Below are positions 1 through 8,343 of a DNA stretch of 35,231 bases, piece by piece. The first letter of the stretch is position 1, and every line of letters starts with the position of its first letter. The stretch is from positions 1 to 35,231 of the forward strand of contig CALMEG010000211.1 in NCBI GenBank assembly GCA_937863185.1. Reading direction: 5' to 3'. This DNA is from an uncultured Paracoccaceae bacterium (GTDB taxonomy: Bacteria; Pseudomonadota; Alphaproteobacteria; Rhodobacterales; Rhodobacteraceae). The notes beneath the pieces are model-generated. The model saw nothing but the letters and a program-made list of their open reading frames with translations, did no database searches and was not told where the DNA came from. The translations under genes and the position numbers were made by a program.

Positions 1-1
1 A

Positions 2-748
2 CCGGGCCTTCAGGTCCTGTCCGAAATCGCGCAGGAGATCGCCGGCCCCGAAGGCGAGGTCTGGACCGTTGCCCCGGCTTTCGAGCAGTCGGGCGTGGGC
101 CATTGCATCAGCTACACCCACCCGATGATGCTCGCCCGGCTGGAGCCGCGCCGCTACGCCGCCGAGGGCAGCCCCGCCGATTGCGTTCTGGCCGGCCTTT
201 ACGAGGTTCTGCGCGGGCAGGCGCCCGATCTGGTGCTTTCGGGCATCAATCGCGGCAACAACGCCGCGGAAAACGCGCTTTACTCGGGCACGGTGGGCGG
301 CGCGATGGAGGCAGCGCTTCAGGGCATTCCGGCCATCGCACTGTCGCAGTTCATGGGGCCGGAAACCGACGATCTGGACGATCCGTTCGACGCCGCACGC
401 CGGCATGGCGCCGCCATCGTGCGCGCGCTTCTGGACAAGGGGCGTTGGGATGGCGGCGATTACCGCTATTTCTACAACGTGAACTTCCCGCCCATTTCCG
501 GCGCGAAGGTCAGGGGCCACAAGGTCGCGGCGCAGGGCTACCGCACCGACACGTTCTTCGGGGTCGAGCCGCATGTCTCGCCCTCGGGGCGCAAGTTTTT
601 ATGGATCACCGGCGGGCCGCAGCACAAGCCCACCGCCCCCGGCACCGATGTCGCCGTCAACCTCGAGGGCTATATCTCGGTCACGCCGATGCGCGCGGAC
701 CTGACCGCGCATGACATCCTGAGCGATCTCGAGGCGCGGCTGGCATGA
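2..748 (+). CDS. surE: 5'/3'-nucleotidase SurE (5' end cut by window)
   Basis: SurE is a metal-dependent nucleotidase that dephosphorylates nucleoside monophosphates in stationary phase. The frame is open from base 2, and its first residues ([10 protein letters not shown]) match the segment just after the N-terminal NDDG metal-binding motif, so only about the first 10-20 residues lie outside the window. The conserved blocks [23 protein letters not shown] and [25 protein letters not shown] are all present, the last being the signature of the family. The GTG at 95 is internal, not a start. The stop overlaps the pcm start by four bases (ATGA), and surE-pcm followed by a LysM/M23 gene is a common arrangement in Proteobacteria. 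Identification is firm; only the true start is unseen. Confidence 0.95.
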   Translation, partial: PGLQVLSEIAQEIAGPEGEVWTVAPAFEQSGVGHCISYTHPMMLARLEPRRYAAEGSPADCVLAGLYEVLRGQAPDLVLSGINRGNNAAENALYSGTVGGAMEAALQGIPAIALSQFMGPETDDLDDPFDAARRHGAAIVRALLDKGRWDGGDYRYFYNVNFPPISGAKVRGHKVAAQGYRTDTFFGVEPHVSPSGRKFLWITGGPQHKPTAPGTDVAVNLEGYISVTPMRADLTAHDILSDLEARLA

Positions 749-1407
749 CCGGGAACGCCGAAGGGGAAGAAGGCATCGCCGAACGCAAGATGCGCTTTCT
801 CTTCGCCTTGCGCTCCAAGGGGGTCACGGATGCGCGCGTGCTTTCCGCGATGGAGCGGGTGGATCGCGGCCCCTTCGTCAAGGGCCTGTTCGCCGAGCGC
901 GCCTATGAGGACATGCCCCTGCCGATCGCCTGCGGGCAGACGATCTCGCAGCCCTCGATCGTGGGGCTGATGACGCAGGCGCTTGAGGTCGGGCCGCGCG
1001 ACACGGTGCTGGAGATCGGCACCGGCTCGGGCTATCAGGCCGCGATCCTGGCCGAACTCGCGCGGCGCGTCTATTCGGTGGACCGCCACCGCCGCCTCGT
1101 GCGCGAGGCCGAAGAGCTGTTCCGCACCCTCCAGATCACCAATATCACTACGATCACCACCGACGGCTCCTTCGGGTTGCCCGAACAGGCGCCCTTTGAT
1201 CGTATCATCGTGACCGCCGCGGCCGAGGATCCGCCGGGGCCGCTCTTGGCGCAGTTGAAGATCGGCGGTATCATGGTGCTGCCCGTGGGCCAGTCGGACG
1301 CGGTGCAAAGCCTGATCCGGGTGCGCCGCCTGGAGAAGGGTTTCGATTACGAGGAACTGCGCCCGGTCCGTTTCGTGCCGCTTGTCGAGGGGCTGGCCAA
1401 GGACTGA
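745..1407 (+). CDS. pcm: protein-L-isoaspartate O-methyltransferase
   Basis: Cytosolic repair enzyme that methylates L-isoaspartyl residues in damaged proteins using S-adenosylmethionine. The 220-residue product has the usual length. The SAM-binding motif I ([18 protein letters not shown]) is at about residues 88-105, preceded by the family-typical [19 protein letters not shown] block, and motif II ([15 protein letters not shown]) follows. It begins at an ATG that overlaps the surE stop by four bases, which suggests translational coupling. About 65 bases separate it from the next gene, so surE, pcm and the LysM/LytM lipoprotein probably form one transcript. Confidence 0.96.
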   Translation: MTGNAEGEEGIAERKMRFLFALRSKGVTDARVLSAMERVDRGPFVKGLFAERAYEDMPLPIACGQTISQPSIVGLMTQALEVGPRDTVLEIGTGSGYQAAILAELARRVYSVDRHRRLVREAEELFRTLQITNITTITTDGSFGLPEQAPFDRIIVTAAAEDPPGPLLAQLKIGGIMVLPVGQSDAVQSLIRVRRLEKGFDYEELRPVRFVPLVEGLAKD

Positions 1408-1473
1408 GGCGGCAAAAGTGAAGCCAAGGCCCGGAAACAGGGCCGCAAGTGAACAAGAACGAGGAACGAGCCG

Positions 1474-2658
1474 ATGACCCTTTCCCTGCCCGCCCGCCTG
1501 CGCCACGCCCTGCTTCTGGGGGCAAGCGCGCTTGCCCTTGCCGCCTGCGATCCCGATGGCAGCTTCGACGGCGATCTGCGCAATTTCGGCCGGATCGGCT
1601 TTGACACCTCGGATGCCGCGCGGCAAGCCACCGCCGCGCGCCCGCAGCCCGATGCGCGAGGCATCATCTCTTACCCGAACTACCAGGTGGCCGTGGCCAA
1701 TCGCGGCGATACGGTCGGGGCTGTCGCCACCCGCATCGGCATCGACGCCACGGAACTTGCCCGCTACAACGCCGTGGCTGTCGACGCCACGCTGAACCAG
1801 GGCGAGGTGCTGGCCCTGCCCCGCCGCGTGGCCGAGCCCGCGGGCACGATCGGATCGGAACGGATCGACATCACCTCGATCGCCTCGAACGCGATCGACC
1901 GCGCCTCGGGCAGCCAGGGCGCGACGGCGGCCCCGGCCCCCACCGCCCCAACCACCACAGCGCCCAGCAGCCCGGCCGGCCCCGAGCCGCTGCGCCACAA
2001 GGTGGCCCGCGGCGAAACCGCCTATTCGATCGCGCGGTTCTACAACGTCAATGTGCGCGCCCTTGCCGACTGGAACGGCCTGCCCTCGGATCTCAGCGTG
2101 CGTGAGGGGCAGTTCCTACTGATCCCCGTCGCCAGCGGCGGCGCGCAGGGCGGATCTGGCACCACGACGCCCGGCCAGGGCTCGCCCACGCCGGTGCCGC
2201 CTTCCGCGGCCCAGCCCCTGCCCGATGAAAAGACCGCCGCCGCCAACGCGCCGGTGAACAAACCCGCCTCGCCCGACCTGGGGGCCAGCCGCACCGCGGC
2301 CTCGGGGTCGGCGAAGATGCAGATGCCGGTCGAGGGGGCGATCATCCGCCCCTATGTGAAGAAGAAGAACGACGGCGTGGACATCGCCGCGGCCCCCGGC
2401 ACTGCGGTCAAGGCCGCCGATGCGGGCACGGTCGCCGCGATCACCAAGGATACCGAGCAGGTGCCGATCCTCGTGCTGCGCCACAGCAACGGCCTGCTGA
2501 CGGTCTATGCCAATATCGACGGGATCTCGGTCAAGAAGGGCGACAGCGTGAAGCGCGGCCAGTCGATCGCCAAGGTCCGCGCGGGCGAGCCCGGCTTCGT
2601 CCATTTCGAGGTGCGCAACGGCTTCGAAAGCGTCGACCCGATGAGCTATCTGCAATAA
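1474..2658 (+). CDS. LysM and LytM (M23-like) domain lipoprotein, NlpD/EnvC type
   Basis: Envelope lipoprotein that probably binds peptidoglycan and regulates its cleavage during cell division. The 394-residue product has a signal peptide with lipobox ALAAC (Cys25), a first LysM-like repeat at about residues 68-112, a second LysM at about 174-218, Pro/Ala/Thr-rich linkers, and a C-terminal LytM (peptidase M23) domain from about 280. The zinc ligands expected of an active M23 enzyme are largely missing: the first His of HxGxD is replaced (NDGVD), YxH reads YAN, and of the final HxH only the second His remains (FVHFEV). This is the pattern of the non-catalytic activators NlpD and EnvC rather than of an endopeptidase. 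It follows surE-pcm, as nlpD does in gammaproteobacteria. No symbol is assigned because alphaproteobacterial orthology is not settled from sequence alone. Confidence 0.9.
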   Translation: MTLSLPARLRHALLLGASALALAACDPDGSFDGDLRNFGRIGFDTSDAARQATAARPQPDARGIISYPNYQVAVANRGDTVGAVATRIGIDATELARYNAVAVDATLNQGEVLALPRRVAEPAGTIGSERIDITSIASNAIDRASGSQGATAAPAPTAPTTTAPSSPAGPEPLRHKVARGETAYSIARFYNVNVRALADWNGLPSDLSVREGQFLLIPVASGGAQGGSGTTTPGQGSPTPVPPSAAQPLPDEKTAAANAPVNKPASPDLGASRTAASGSAKMQMPVEGAIIRPYVKKKNDGVDIAAAPGTAVKAADAGTVAAITKDTEQVPILVLRHSNGLLTVYANIDGISVKKGDSVKRGQSIAKVRAGEPGFVHFEVRNGFESVDPMSYLQ

Positions 2659-2684
2659 GGCGGCGGCGGCCTTAGGGCCGCCTT
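2657..2684. terminator. GC-rich hairpin between convergent genes
   Basis: An inverted repeat with arms AAGGCGGC (2657-2664) and GCCGCCTT (2677-2684) lies between the stop of the LysM/LytM gene and the end of the DUF815 gene. An alternative pairing is GGCGGCC/GGCCGCC around TTAG. There is no T-tract, so it is a weak terminator candidate at most; its position between converging genes is the main support. Confidence 0.35.
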
Positions 2685-2698
2685 CCGGCTGCCGAGGC

Positions 2699-3538
2699 TT
2701 ATAGCGCGAGACCGCGTCGGCCGGCCAGATCGGTAAAGAACTGCCACGCCACACGCCCCGAGCGCGCGCCGCGCGTGGCCTGCCATTCGACCGCCTCGGC
2801 GCGCAGTTCTTCGGGCGCGATCTCAAGCCCATAGGCGGCGCAGTAACCTTCGATCATCGCCAGATACTCGTCCTGCCCGCAGGGGTGGAAGCCCAGCCAC
2901 AGCCCGAACCGGTCCGACAGCGAGACCTTTTCCTCGACCGCCTCGGAGGGGTTGATCGCGGTCGAGCGTTCGTTCTCGATCATGTCGCGCGGCATCAGGT
3001 GGCGGCGGTTCGACGTGGCATAGAACAGCACATTCGCCGGGCGCCCCTCGATCCCGCCGTCCAGAACGGCCTTGAGGGATTTGTAATGCTGATCGTCATG
3101 GCTGAAGGACAGGTCGTCACAGAACAGTACGAAGCGGCGCGCGGGGGCGGCGCGCAGATGCGCCAGAAGCCGCCCGACCGAGGGCAGATCCTCGCGCGCC
3201 AGTTCAACCAGGATCAGCGGCAGGCCCTGGGCCAGGATCTCGGCATGGATCGCCTTGACCAACGAGGATTTGCCCATGCCCCGCGCGCCCCACAACAGCG
3301 CGTTGTTGGCCGCCGCGCCGCGGGCGAATTGCAGCGTGTTGGCCAGAAGCGTATCGCGCGCCCGGTCGATCCCGTGCAGAAGCGCCAGATCGACCCGGTT
3401 GACCTGCGGCACGGGTTCCAGCCGGTCGGGCGCGGTATGCCAGACAAAGGCCTCGGCGGCGGCGAAATCCGGGGCGGGCTGCTGCGCGGGGGCAAGCCGC
3501 TCCAGCGCGGCGGCGATGCGCTCCATCGGATCGTTCAT
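2699..3538 (-). CDS. DUF815-type AAA+ ATP-binding protein
   Basis: 279-residue P-loop ATPase of the DUF815 family, whose cellular role is not known. Walker A is GARGMGKS at residues 84-91, and a Walker B-like FVLFCDDLS lies at about 136-144. A sensor-1-like segment ([13 protein letters not shown]) follows, as does the family feature of an invariant acidic and basic C-terminal half that includes [10 protein letters not shown]. The ATG overlaps the tatC stop by four bases (ATGA), so it is very probably cotranscribed with tatABC and translationally coupled to tatC. No signal peptide is visible, so it is presumably cytoplasmic. Function should not be inferred from the tat linkage alone. Confidence 0.88.
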   Translation of the reverse strand: MNDPMERIAAALERLAPAQQPAPDFAAAEAFVWHTAPDRLEPVPQVNRVDLALLHGIDRARDTLLANTLQFARGAAANNALLWGARGMGKSSLVKAIHAEILAQGLPLILVELAREDLPSVGRLLAHLRAAPARRFVLFCDDLSFSHDDQHYKSLKAVLDGGIEGRPANVLFYATSNRRHLMPRDMIENERSTAINPSEAVEEKVSLSDRFGLWLGFHPCGQDEYLAMIEGYCAAYGLEIAPEELRAEAVEWQATRGARSGRVAWQFFTDLAGRRGLAL

Positions 3539-4395
3539 CGCGCGGCCTCTTCGTCGTCGCCATCCTCATCCTCGACCCAGAGGCCTTCGGCGCGCAGCCG
3601 CGCCTCGCGCTGCCGCTCGATCCGGCGCACGAGGAAGATCGACACTTCGTAAAGACCGTAGACCACGGTGAAAAGGATGAGCTGCGTCACCACATCGGGC
3701 GGGGTCACGACGGCCGCGACGATCAGGATCATCACGACCGCGTATTTGCGCACCCCCTCAAGCCCCTTGGACGAGACAAGCCCCGCCTTGCCCATAAGCG
3801 ACAGCAGCACCGGCAACTGGAAGCACAGGCCGAAGGCCAGGATGAACTTGGTGGTCAGCGACAGGTATTCCTGCGCCGAGCCCTGGAAGGCGATGCCCGC
3901 GGTGGCGTTGTCGATATCCCCTTCGGACAGGACACTGCCGGCCTGCTGGAACCCCAGGAAGAAATCGAAGGCCAGCGGGGTCACGATGTAATAGGCGAAG
4001 GCCGCGCCCATGACGAACATGATCGGCGAGGCGATCAGGAACGGCAGGAAGGCGTTCTTCTCGGATTTGTAGAGGCCGGGCGCGACGAAGCGCCAAAGCT
4101 GGTAGGCGATCACCGGGAAAGACAACGCAAACCCGCCCAGAAGCGAGATGTTGATGGCAACGAAGAAGCCTTCCTGAAGCCGGATCAGGATCAGCCCGCA
4201 ATCGGGATGGCCCCGCTCGGCCATGGCCGAACACAGGGGCGAGGTCAGGAAGTTGAAGATCGGGTTCCAGACGGTGAAGCAGATCACCATCGCCACGATG
4301 AAGGCAAGCGCCGACCAGATGAGCCGCTGGCGCAGTTCGGCCAGATGCTCGATCAGCGGGGCGGCGGAATCCTCGATCTGTTCATCGGCGCTCAT
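3535..4395 (-). CDS. tatC: Sec-independent protein translocase subunit TatC
   Basis: TatC is the polytopic inner-membrane subunit that recognises twin-arginine signal peptides together with TatB. The 286-residue product has the conserved N-terminal block [14 protein letters not shown], followed by six predicted membrane segments, and the conserved periplasmic/membrane blocks [11 protein letters not shown] and [10 protein letters not shown]. The C-terminal tail is long and acidic (EDEDGDDEE). The start overlaps the tatB stop (ATGA). Several Sox proteins encoded nearby (SoxB, SoxC, SoxY, SoxF) carry twin-arginine signals and would be clients, although tat genes are general housekeeping. Confidence 0.97.
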   Translation of the reverse strand: MSADEQIEDSAAPLIEHLAELRQRLIWSALAFIVAMVICFTVWNPIFNFLTSPLCSAMAERGHPDCGLILIRLQEGFFVAINISLLGGFALSFPVIAYQLWRFVAPGLYKSEKNAFLPFLIASPIMFVMGAAFAYYIVTPLAFDFFLGFQQAGSVLSEGDIDNATAGIAFQGSAQEYLSLTTKFILAFGLCFQLPVLLSLMGKAGLVSSKGLEGVRKYAVVMILIVAAVVTPPDVVTQLILFTVVYGLYEVSIFLVRRIERQREARLRAEGLWVEDEDGDDEEAAR

Positions 4396-4931
4396 GCGTC
4401 ACCCTTCTTTGCCGGGGTCTTGCGGGCGGCCTTGGGCTTGGCGACGGATTTTTCCGCGGCCTTGGCAGGCTTCGCGGCGGCCTTGGCGGCAGGTTTCGCC
4501 GCCGGTTTCGCTGCGATCTTCGGCGCGGCACTTTTGGCCTTGGCGACAGGCTTGGCCTTCGCGGCGGGCTTGGCCGGCGTCGTCGTATCGGGTTTTGCGG
4601 GGGCTGCCGGGTCCGGGGTGGCCGCCTTGGTCTTGCCCGGCAGCTTCGGTTCCCATTTCTCGAATTTCGTCGCGGCCTCTTCCAGCGCATCAAGCCCGAG
4701 CGACTTCTTCGAGGCCAGCCCCTTGAGATCCTTGAGGCTGCTGCTGGCCTCGTTCAGGCCGCTTTCATTCGCGGCATCCTCCATGGCGCGCGAAAACTCG
4801 CGGGCCATCGCCCGCGCCTTGGCGGTGAAGCGGCCAAGCGTGCGGAACATCCCCGGAAGATCCTTCGGTCCCACAACGATCAGCGCCACGACGCCGATCA
4901 GCAGAAGCTCGCTCCAACCGATATCGAACAT
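4392..4931 (-). CDS. tatB: Sec-independent protein translocase subunit TatB
   Basis: TatB is the single-span component that forms the twin-arginine receptor with TatC. The 179-residue product has an N-terminal membrane helix (residues 1-22, with the conserved [12 protein letters not shown] start), the hinge GPKDLP, and an amphipathic helix through about residue 70. The C-terminal half (from about residue 95) is a low-complexity Ala/Lys/Pro tail of AAKPAAK-like units, which is longer than in E. coli but common in alphaproteobacteria. It overlaps tatC by four bases and follows tatA by about 50 bases. Confidence 0.96.
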   Translation of the reverse strand: MFDIGWSELLLIGVVALIVVGPKDLPGMFRTLGRFTAKARAMAREFSRAMEDAANESGLNEASSSLKDLKGLASKKSLGLDALEEAATKFEKWEPKLPGKTKAATPDPAAPAKPDTTTPAKPAAKAKPVAKAKSAAPKIAAKPAAKPAAKAAAKPAKAAEKSVAKPKAARKTPAKKGDA

Positions 4932-4982
4932 TTCTGTCTTGGCCCTCCGACCCCGTTGCCGCCCCCTGCCGGGGCGTCAGGC

Positions 4983-5198
4983 TCAGGCCTTGTCCTTGTC
5001 TTTTTCCGGCGTCACGTCCAGCGCGTCGTTCGCGGCAGCATCCTCGATTTCCTTGCTGCCCTCCTTGACGCCTTTCTTGAACGCCGTGATCCCCTTGCCG
5101 ACCTCGCCCATCAGGGACGAAATCTTGCCGCGGCCGAACAGAACCAGCACCACGACGGCAATCAGAAGAAGGCCGGGAAGGCCGATATTGTTGAGCAT
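4983..5198 (-). CDS. tatA: Sec-independent protein translocase subunit TatA
   Basis: TatA forms the pore or membrane-thinning assembly of the twin-arginine pathway. The 71-residue product has a short N-terminal membrane helix ([18 protein letters not shown]), the conserved FGRGKI hinge, an amphipathic helix ([21 protein letters not shown]) and a charged tail, all typical of TatA. A strong ribosome-binding site (GAGGAG, six to seven bases upstream) fixes the ATG at 5198. It is the first gene of the leftward tatA-tatB-tatC-DUF815 unit; the promoter should lie in the 177-base gap shared with the divergent marC-family gene, but I cannot pick convincing boxes there. Confidence 0.95.
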   Translation of the reverse strand: MLNNIGLPGLLLIAVVVLVLFGRGKISSLMGEVGKGITAFKKGVKEGSKEIEDAAANDALDVTPEKDKDKA

Positions 5199-5375
5199 CT
5201 TTTTCTCCTCGTGACACGGGCCACCAGCCCGGTCAGCTATTCACCCCCTTCATTTATGACCTCTGGGCTGCCGATCAAAGCCCGATTCGACTTTTGGCAC
5301 ATGAATTTTTGGGCATATCCCGGCTGGAAACCCTTTCGCATGCGCTCTAATCTGCGTGCGCAAGCAGGAGGGTGC

Positions 5376-5996
5376 ATGCCAACCGCCGAATATCTCACAG
5401 CTTTCGTGACGCTTTTCGTGGTCGTGGACCCGATCGGCCTTGCGCCCCTGTTCATCGCCCTGACGCAGGGGATGGATTCGCGCGCGCGCATGATCATGGG
5501 GGTCCGGGCGGTGGCGATCGGGGCCGTGCTGCTGACGCTGTTCGGCCTTTTCGGGGACAAGCTTCTGGGCGCCATCGGCATCTCGATGCCCGCGTTCCGC
5601 ATCGCGGGCGGGGTTCTGCTGTTCCTGACCGCGCTTGACATGCTGTTCGAGCGGCGGACCGAGCGGCGCGAGGGCCAGCACGCCGAGCCGCATCACGACC
5701 CTTCGGTCTTTCCCCTTGCCACGCCGCTGATCGCGGGGCCCGGCGCGCTTGCCACGATGATCCTTCTTGCCGGCAAACCGGGCGGGGATTTCGTGCATGT
5801 CCTGCTGGTGCACGGGGTGATGCTTTCGGTTCTGGCCTGCGTGCTTGTGCTGTTTGCGCTCTCCACCCCGATCGAGCGCGCGCTTGGCCGCACCGGCACG
5901 ATGGTGGTGACGCGGCTTCTGGGGATGCTGCTGGCGGCGCTGTCGATCCAGTTCATTCTCGACGGCATGCGGGGGGCCGGCGTCTTCGCGGGCTGA
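5376..5996 (+). CDS. MarC-family integral membrane protein
   Basis: MarC (UPF0056) proteins are inner-membrane proteins with about six transmembrane segments and no established substrate, despite the historical 'multiple antibiotic resistance' name. The 206-residue product starts MPTAEYLTAFVTLFVVVDPIG, the usual N-terminus of the family, and has the conserved VDPIGLAPLF, FRIAGGVLLF and PLATPLIAGPGALATMILL blocks. The open frame extends much further upstream (to 4956), but that part is antisense to tatA. A strong AGGAGG site at 5366-5371, five bases before the ATG, supports the start at 5376. Confidence 0.92.
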   Translation: MPTAEYLTAFVTLFVVVDPIGLAPLFIALTQGMDSRARMIMGVRAVAIGAVLLTLFGLFGDKLLGAIGISMPAFRIAGGVLLFLTALDMLFERRTERREGQHAEPHHDPSVFPLATPLIAGPGALATMILLAGKPGGDFVHVLLVHGVMLSVLACVLVLFALSTPIERALGRTGTMVVTRLLGMLLAALSIQFILDGMRGAGVFAG

Positions 5997-6063
5997 GCCG
6001 CCCTTTCGGGGGCTGTAAATCCGCGCAACCGCGCCTATCTGGATGGGGAAAGGATGTCTCTGC

Positions 6064-6642
6064 ATGGCCTCTGACGACACCGCGCGCCTGATCTATCTGG
6101 TCCTGCTGCTTGTTGCAGTGGGCGGCTACCTGCTTGTGGAATTCCGCCGCCGTCCGGGGCGGTCCTTCCAGCAGCTAGCGGTCTGGGGGCTGATCTTCGT
6201 CGGCGTCATGGCGGGTGCGGGCCTGTGGTCGGACATCCGGCGCGATGTGCTGCCGCGCCAGACCGTGCTGGAGGATGGCCGGATCGAGGCCCCGCTGGCC
6301 GCCGACGGCCATTACTACCTGATGGCCGAAGTCAACGGTACGCCAGTGCGTTTCGTCGTCGATACCGGCGCGACCGAGGTCGTCCTGACCCTGCGCGATG
6401 CCGAGCGCGTGGGCATTGACGCCTCCGCCCTTGCCTATATCGGGCAGGCGCGCACCGCCAACGGGATCGTGGCCACCGCCCCGGTGCGCCTGGACAGCAT
6501 CAGCCTTGGCCCCGTACATGACGAAGGCCTGCGCGCTGTCGTGAATGGAGGCGAGATGGACACCTCGCTGATGGGTATGGCCTATCTGACGCGCTTCGCG
6601 CGGGTCGAGTTCAGCCGCGACCGCCTGATTCTGGAACGCTGA
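6064..6642 (+). CDS. membrane-anchored retropepsin-like aspartic protease (clan AA, TIGR02281 type)
   Basis: 192-residue protein with two N-terminal hydrophobic segments (about residues 9-25 and 39-56) followed by a periplasmic domain containing the aspartic protease motif FVVDTGATEVVLT, with the catalytic Asp at about residue 100. A retroviral-type protease of this class would act as a dimer. A second conserved hydrophobic-Gly block (LMGMAYLTRF) near the C-terminus matches the LLGMxFL signature of the family. The ATG at 6064 is preferred over 6043 because AAGGA lies nine bases upstream, while 6043 has no ribosome-binding site. The physiological substrate is unknown. Confidence 0.88.
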   Translation: MASDDTARLIYLVLLLVAVGGYLLVEFRRRPGRSFQQLAVWGLIFVGVMAGAGLWSDIRRDVLPRQTVLEDGRIEAPLAADGHYYLMAEVNGTPVRFVVDTGATEVVLTLRDAERVGIDASALAYIGQARTANGIVATAPVRLDSISLGPVHDEGLRAVVNGGEMDTSLMGMAYLTRFARVEFSRDRLILER

Positions 6643-6728
6643 CGCGCGGGCCTGCAACTTGCCCTTTCCGGGTCATGTTTACGCCCCAATTCGCTGCAAG
6701 AAGAGAAAGACCAGTCGGAGGACTTGAT

Positions 6729-6863
6729 ATGGACTTTCTCTCGTTCGATACCATTGCAGTCGGTGTGATCTTCCTTGCCCTCGTACGCGAACTTCTGGTG
6801 CGGCAGCGCACGCAGCATCTGCGCGGGCGTTCCGGCAAAGCCGACAATCTGTCGGCTCCGTGA
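6729..6863 (+). CDS. small hypothetical membrane protein, 44 residues
   Basis: A short open frame with an ideal ribosome-binding site (GGAGG, seven bases before the ATG). The predicted product has one hydrophobic segment at about residues 8-20 (IAVGVIFLALV) followed by a basic tail rich in Arg and Gln, the layout of a small single-span inner-membrane protein. I do not recognise a family. It lies 86 bases downstream of the retropepsin-like gene and points toward the converging soxF. The strong Shine-Dalgarno sequence is the main evidence; expression is not proven. Confidence 0.5.
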   Translation: MDFLSFDTIAVGVIFLALVRELLVRQRTQHLRGRSGKADNLSAP

Positions 6864-6965
6864 TCCGATAGCAGTCCTCTGGCAAGACGCGCCCAACCGC
6901 TCCGCCGCACCGGCCTCCGGATGCAGCCGACCGCCGCGGGTTGTGACGTCACCGGATATTTGCAG

Positions 6966-6995
6966 GCGCGCCGCGGGAAGCCCCCCGCGGCGCGC
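6966..6995. terminator. 12-bp GC hairpin between the small ORF and soxF
   Basis: Perfect inverted repeat GCGCGCCGCGGG (6966-6977) / CCCGCGGCGCGC (6984-6995) with a six-base loop, located between converging transcripts, about 50 bases past the soxF stop on the minus strand. The plus-strand side continues TTGTCGTTTCC, which is only a loose T-tract. It is probably a bidirectional terminator or a 3'-end stabiliser of the soxBCDEF mRNA. Confidence 0.55.
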
Positions 6996-7047
6996 TTGTC
7001 GTTTCCTTCGCGGCCCTGCCGATGCCGCCCTCTCGAGTTAAAGGCGA

Positions 7048-8310
7048 TCAGCCGAAGATGTCCGCCGTGATACCCGCATACCAGCCAAGGCTTTCCTCGT
7101 AGGTCGCCTTGCGCAGGTCGGCGTCCTCGCCGGTCTGGCTGATGAAGCTTTCCACGCTTGCGATCTTCTCGTCGGTCGGCTCATAGCTGGCGCCGACTTT
7201 GACACCGTCATCGGGGGCAATCAGCGACCAGCAGGTGTTCGAGTATTTCGCAGGGAACACCGCCGATCCGGTCAGCTCTGCACGGATCACCATGGCCGCG
7301 ACCTTGGCTTGGCTGTTAGCGGAAAAACCGGATTTCGGCATGTCACCCGGAGCGCTTGCATCGCCCAGAACGAAGACCGCCTCGTCGATGCGCGAGCGCA
7401 TGTCGGCCGGGCTTACCGGAGCCCAGTCCCCGTCAGTGACGCCGGCTGCAGCCGCGATCGTGCCGGCCATCTGCGCGGGGATCACGTTGCAGACATCGAC
7501 CTTCTCAGCCTCGCCGTCGATCACCACTTCCATCGTGCCGGGGCGGACCTCGAAATCGGTGCCACCCATGTCGGGCCCGATCCGGGTGATCATGCCGGAA
7601 TAGTGTTTCTGCCAGCCCTCCTCGAACAGGCCCTGTTTCGAGAACTTGTCCTTCGGATCGACGATCAGGATCTTGGCCGTCGGGTTTTTCTGGCTCAGAA
7701 GATGGGCCACCATCGAGATCCGTTCATAAGGGCCGGGCGGGCAGCGATAGGGATTGGGCGGCGCGATCATCGCAAAGACCCCGCCTTCGGGCATCGCCTC
7801 GATCTGCGCCTTCAGAAGCGCGGTCTGCGGGCCGGCCTTGTAGGCATGGGGCATGACTTCCGCGTCATCCGGCGTCCATCCCGGCACGGAACCGTCCTTG
7901 AAGTCGATCCCCGGCGCAATCACGAGCCGGTCATAGCCGAAGCTTTCCCCGCCCTCGGTGGCGACGGTGCGCGCGGCGCGGTCCACGCCGGCGGCCCGAT
8001 CGCGCACGACAGTGATGCCGTAGTCGCCCGCCAGCTTGTCATAGCGGTGGGCGAGCGAGTCGAAATCACGAAACCCACCCAGATAGAGGTTGGAGAAGAA
8101 GCAGGTATAGTAAACCTCGGAGGGTTCGATCAGCACCACCTCGATCGCGCCATCGCTGTCCTTGGCGATATAGCGCGCGCAGGTGGCCCCACCGGCACCG
8201 CCCCCGATCACCACGACCCTGGGCTTGCCCTGCCCCAGCACCATCGGTGCCTGCAATACGGCCGCCCCCGCGGCTGCCCCCCCAAGGAATAACCGTCTGT
8301 TGATCTGCAT
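7048..8310 (-). CDS. soxF: SoxF, flavoprotein subunit of flavocytochrome c sulfide dehydrogenase
   Basis: Periplasmic FAD flavoprotein that oxidises sulfide and passes electrons to its cytochrome partner SoxE. The 420-residue product has a twin-arginine-like leader (NRRLFLGGAAAGA, residues 4-16), the FAD-binding VVVIGGGAGGATCARYIA (about 32-49), and the family's RCPPGPYERIS block with Cys190. Cys190 and Cys360 (NTCWSLI) correspond in position to the redox-active disulfide pair of FccB-type enzymes. The C-terminal part matches the FCSD flavin-binding domain (WYAGITADIFG end). It is the last gene of the sox cluster, 33 bases after soxE; no soxG or soxH follows, unlike Paracoccus pantotrophus. 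Confidence 0.95.
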   Translation of the reverse strand: MQINRRLFLGGAAAGAAVLQAPMVLGQGKPRVVVIGGGAGGATCARYIAKDSDGAIEVVLIEPSEVYYTCFFSNLYLGGFRDFDSLAHRYDKLAGDYGITVVRDRAAGVDRAARTVATEGGESFGYDRLVIAPGIDFKDGSVPGWTPDDAEVMPHAYKAGPQTALLKAQIEAMPEGGVFAMIAPPNPYRCPPGPYERISMVAHLLSQKNPTAKILIVDPKDKFSKQGLFEEGWQKHYSGMITRIGPDMGGTDFEVRPGTMEVVIDGEAEKVDVCNVIPAQMAGTIAAAAGVTDGDWAPVSPADMRSRIDEAVFVLGDASAPGDMPKSGFSANSQAKVAAMVIRAELTGSAVFPAKYSNTCWSLIAPDDGVKVGASYEPTDEKIASVESFISQTGEDADLRKATYEESLGWYAGITADIFG

Positions 8311-8343
8311 CTCACTCCCTCCTCCCTGTTGGTTTCGCGCCGT

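Noticed and set aside
3535..5198. Functional linkage of tatABC to the sox cluster
   Set aside because: SoxB, SoxC, SoxY and SoxF have twin-arginine leaders, but tatABC lies in a housekeeping context with surE-pcm on one side. The proximity is probably coincidental.
4207..5214. Long plus-strand frame across tatC-tatB-tatA
   Set aside because: Low-complexity Ala/Phe/Ser translation opposite the Ala/Lys tail of TatB; the tat genes on the minus strand are unambiguous.
4956..5375. N-terminal extension of the MarC-family gene
   Set aside because: The extra residues are antisense to tatA and unlike any MarC protein; the ATG at 5376 has a perfect AGGAGG.
5199..5375. Promoter boxes for the divergent tatA and marC-family genes
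   Set aside because: The AT-rich stretch (about 5280-5350) contains hexamers resembling -10 or -35 boxes, but none combine with a 16-18 base spacing convincingly.
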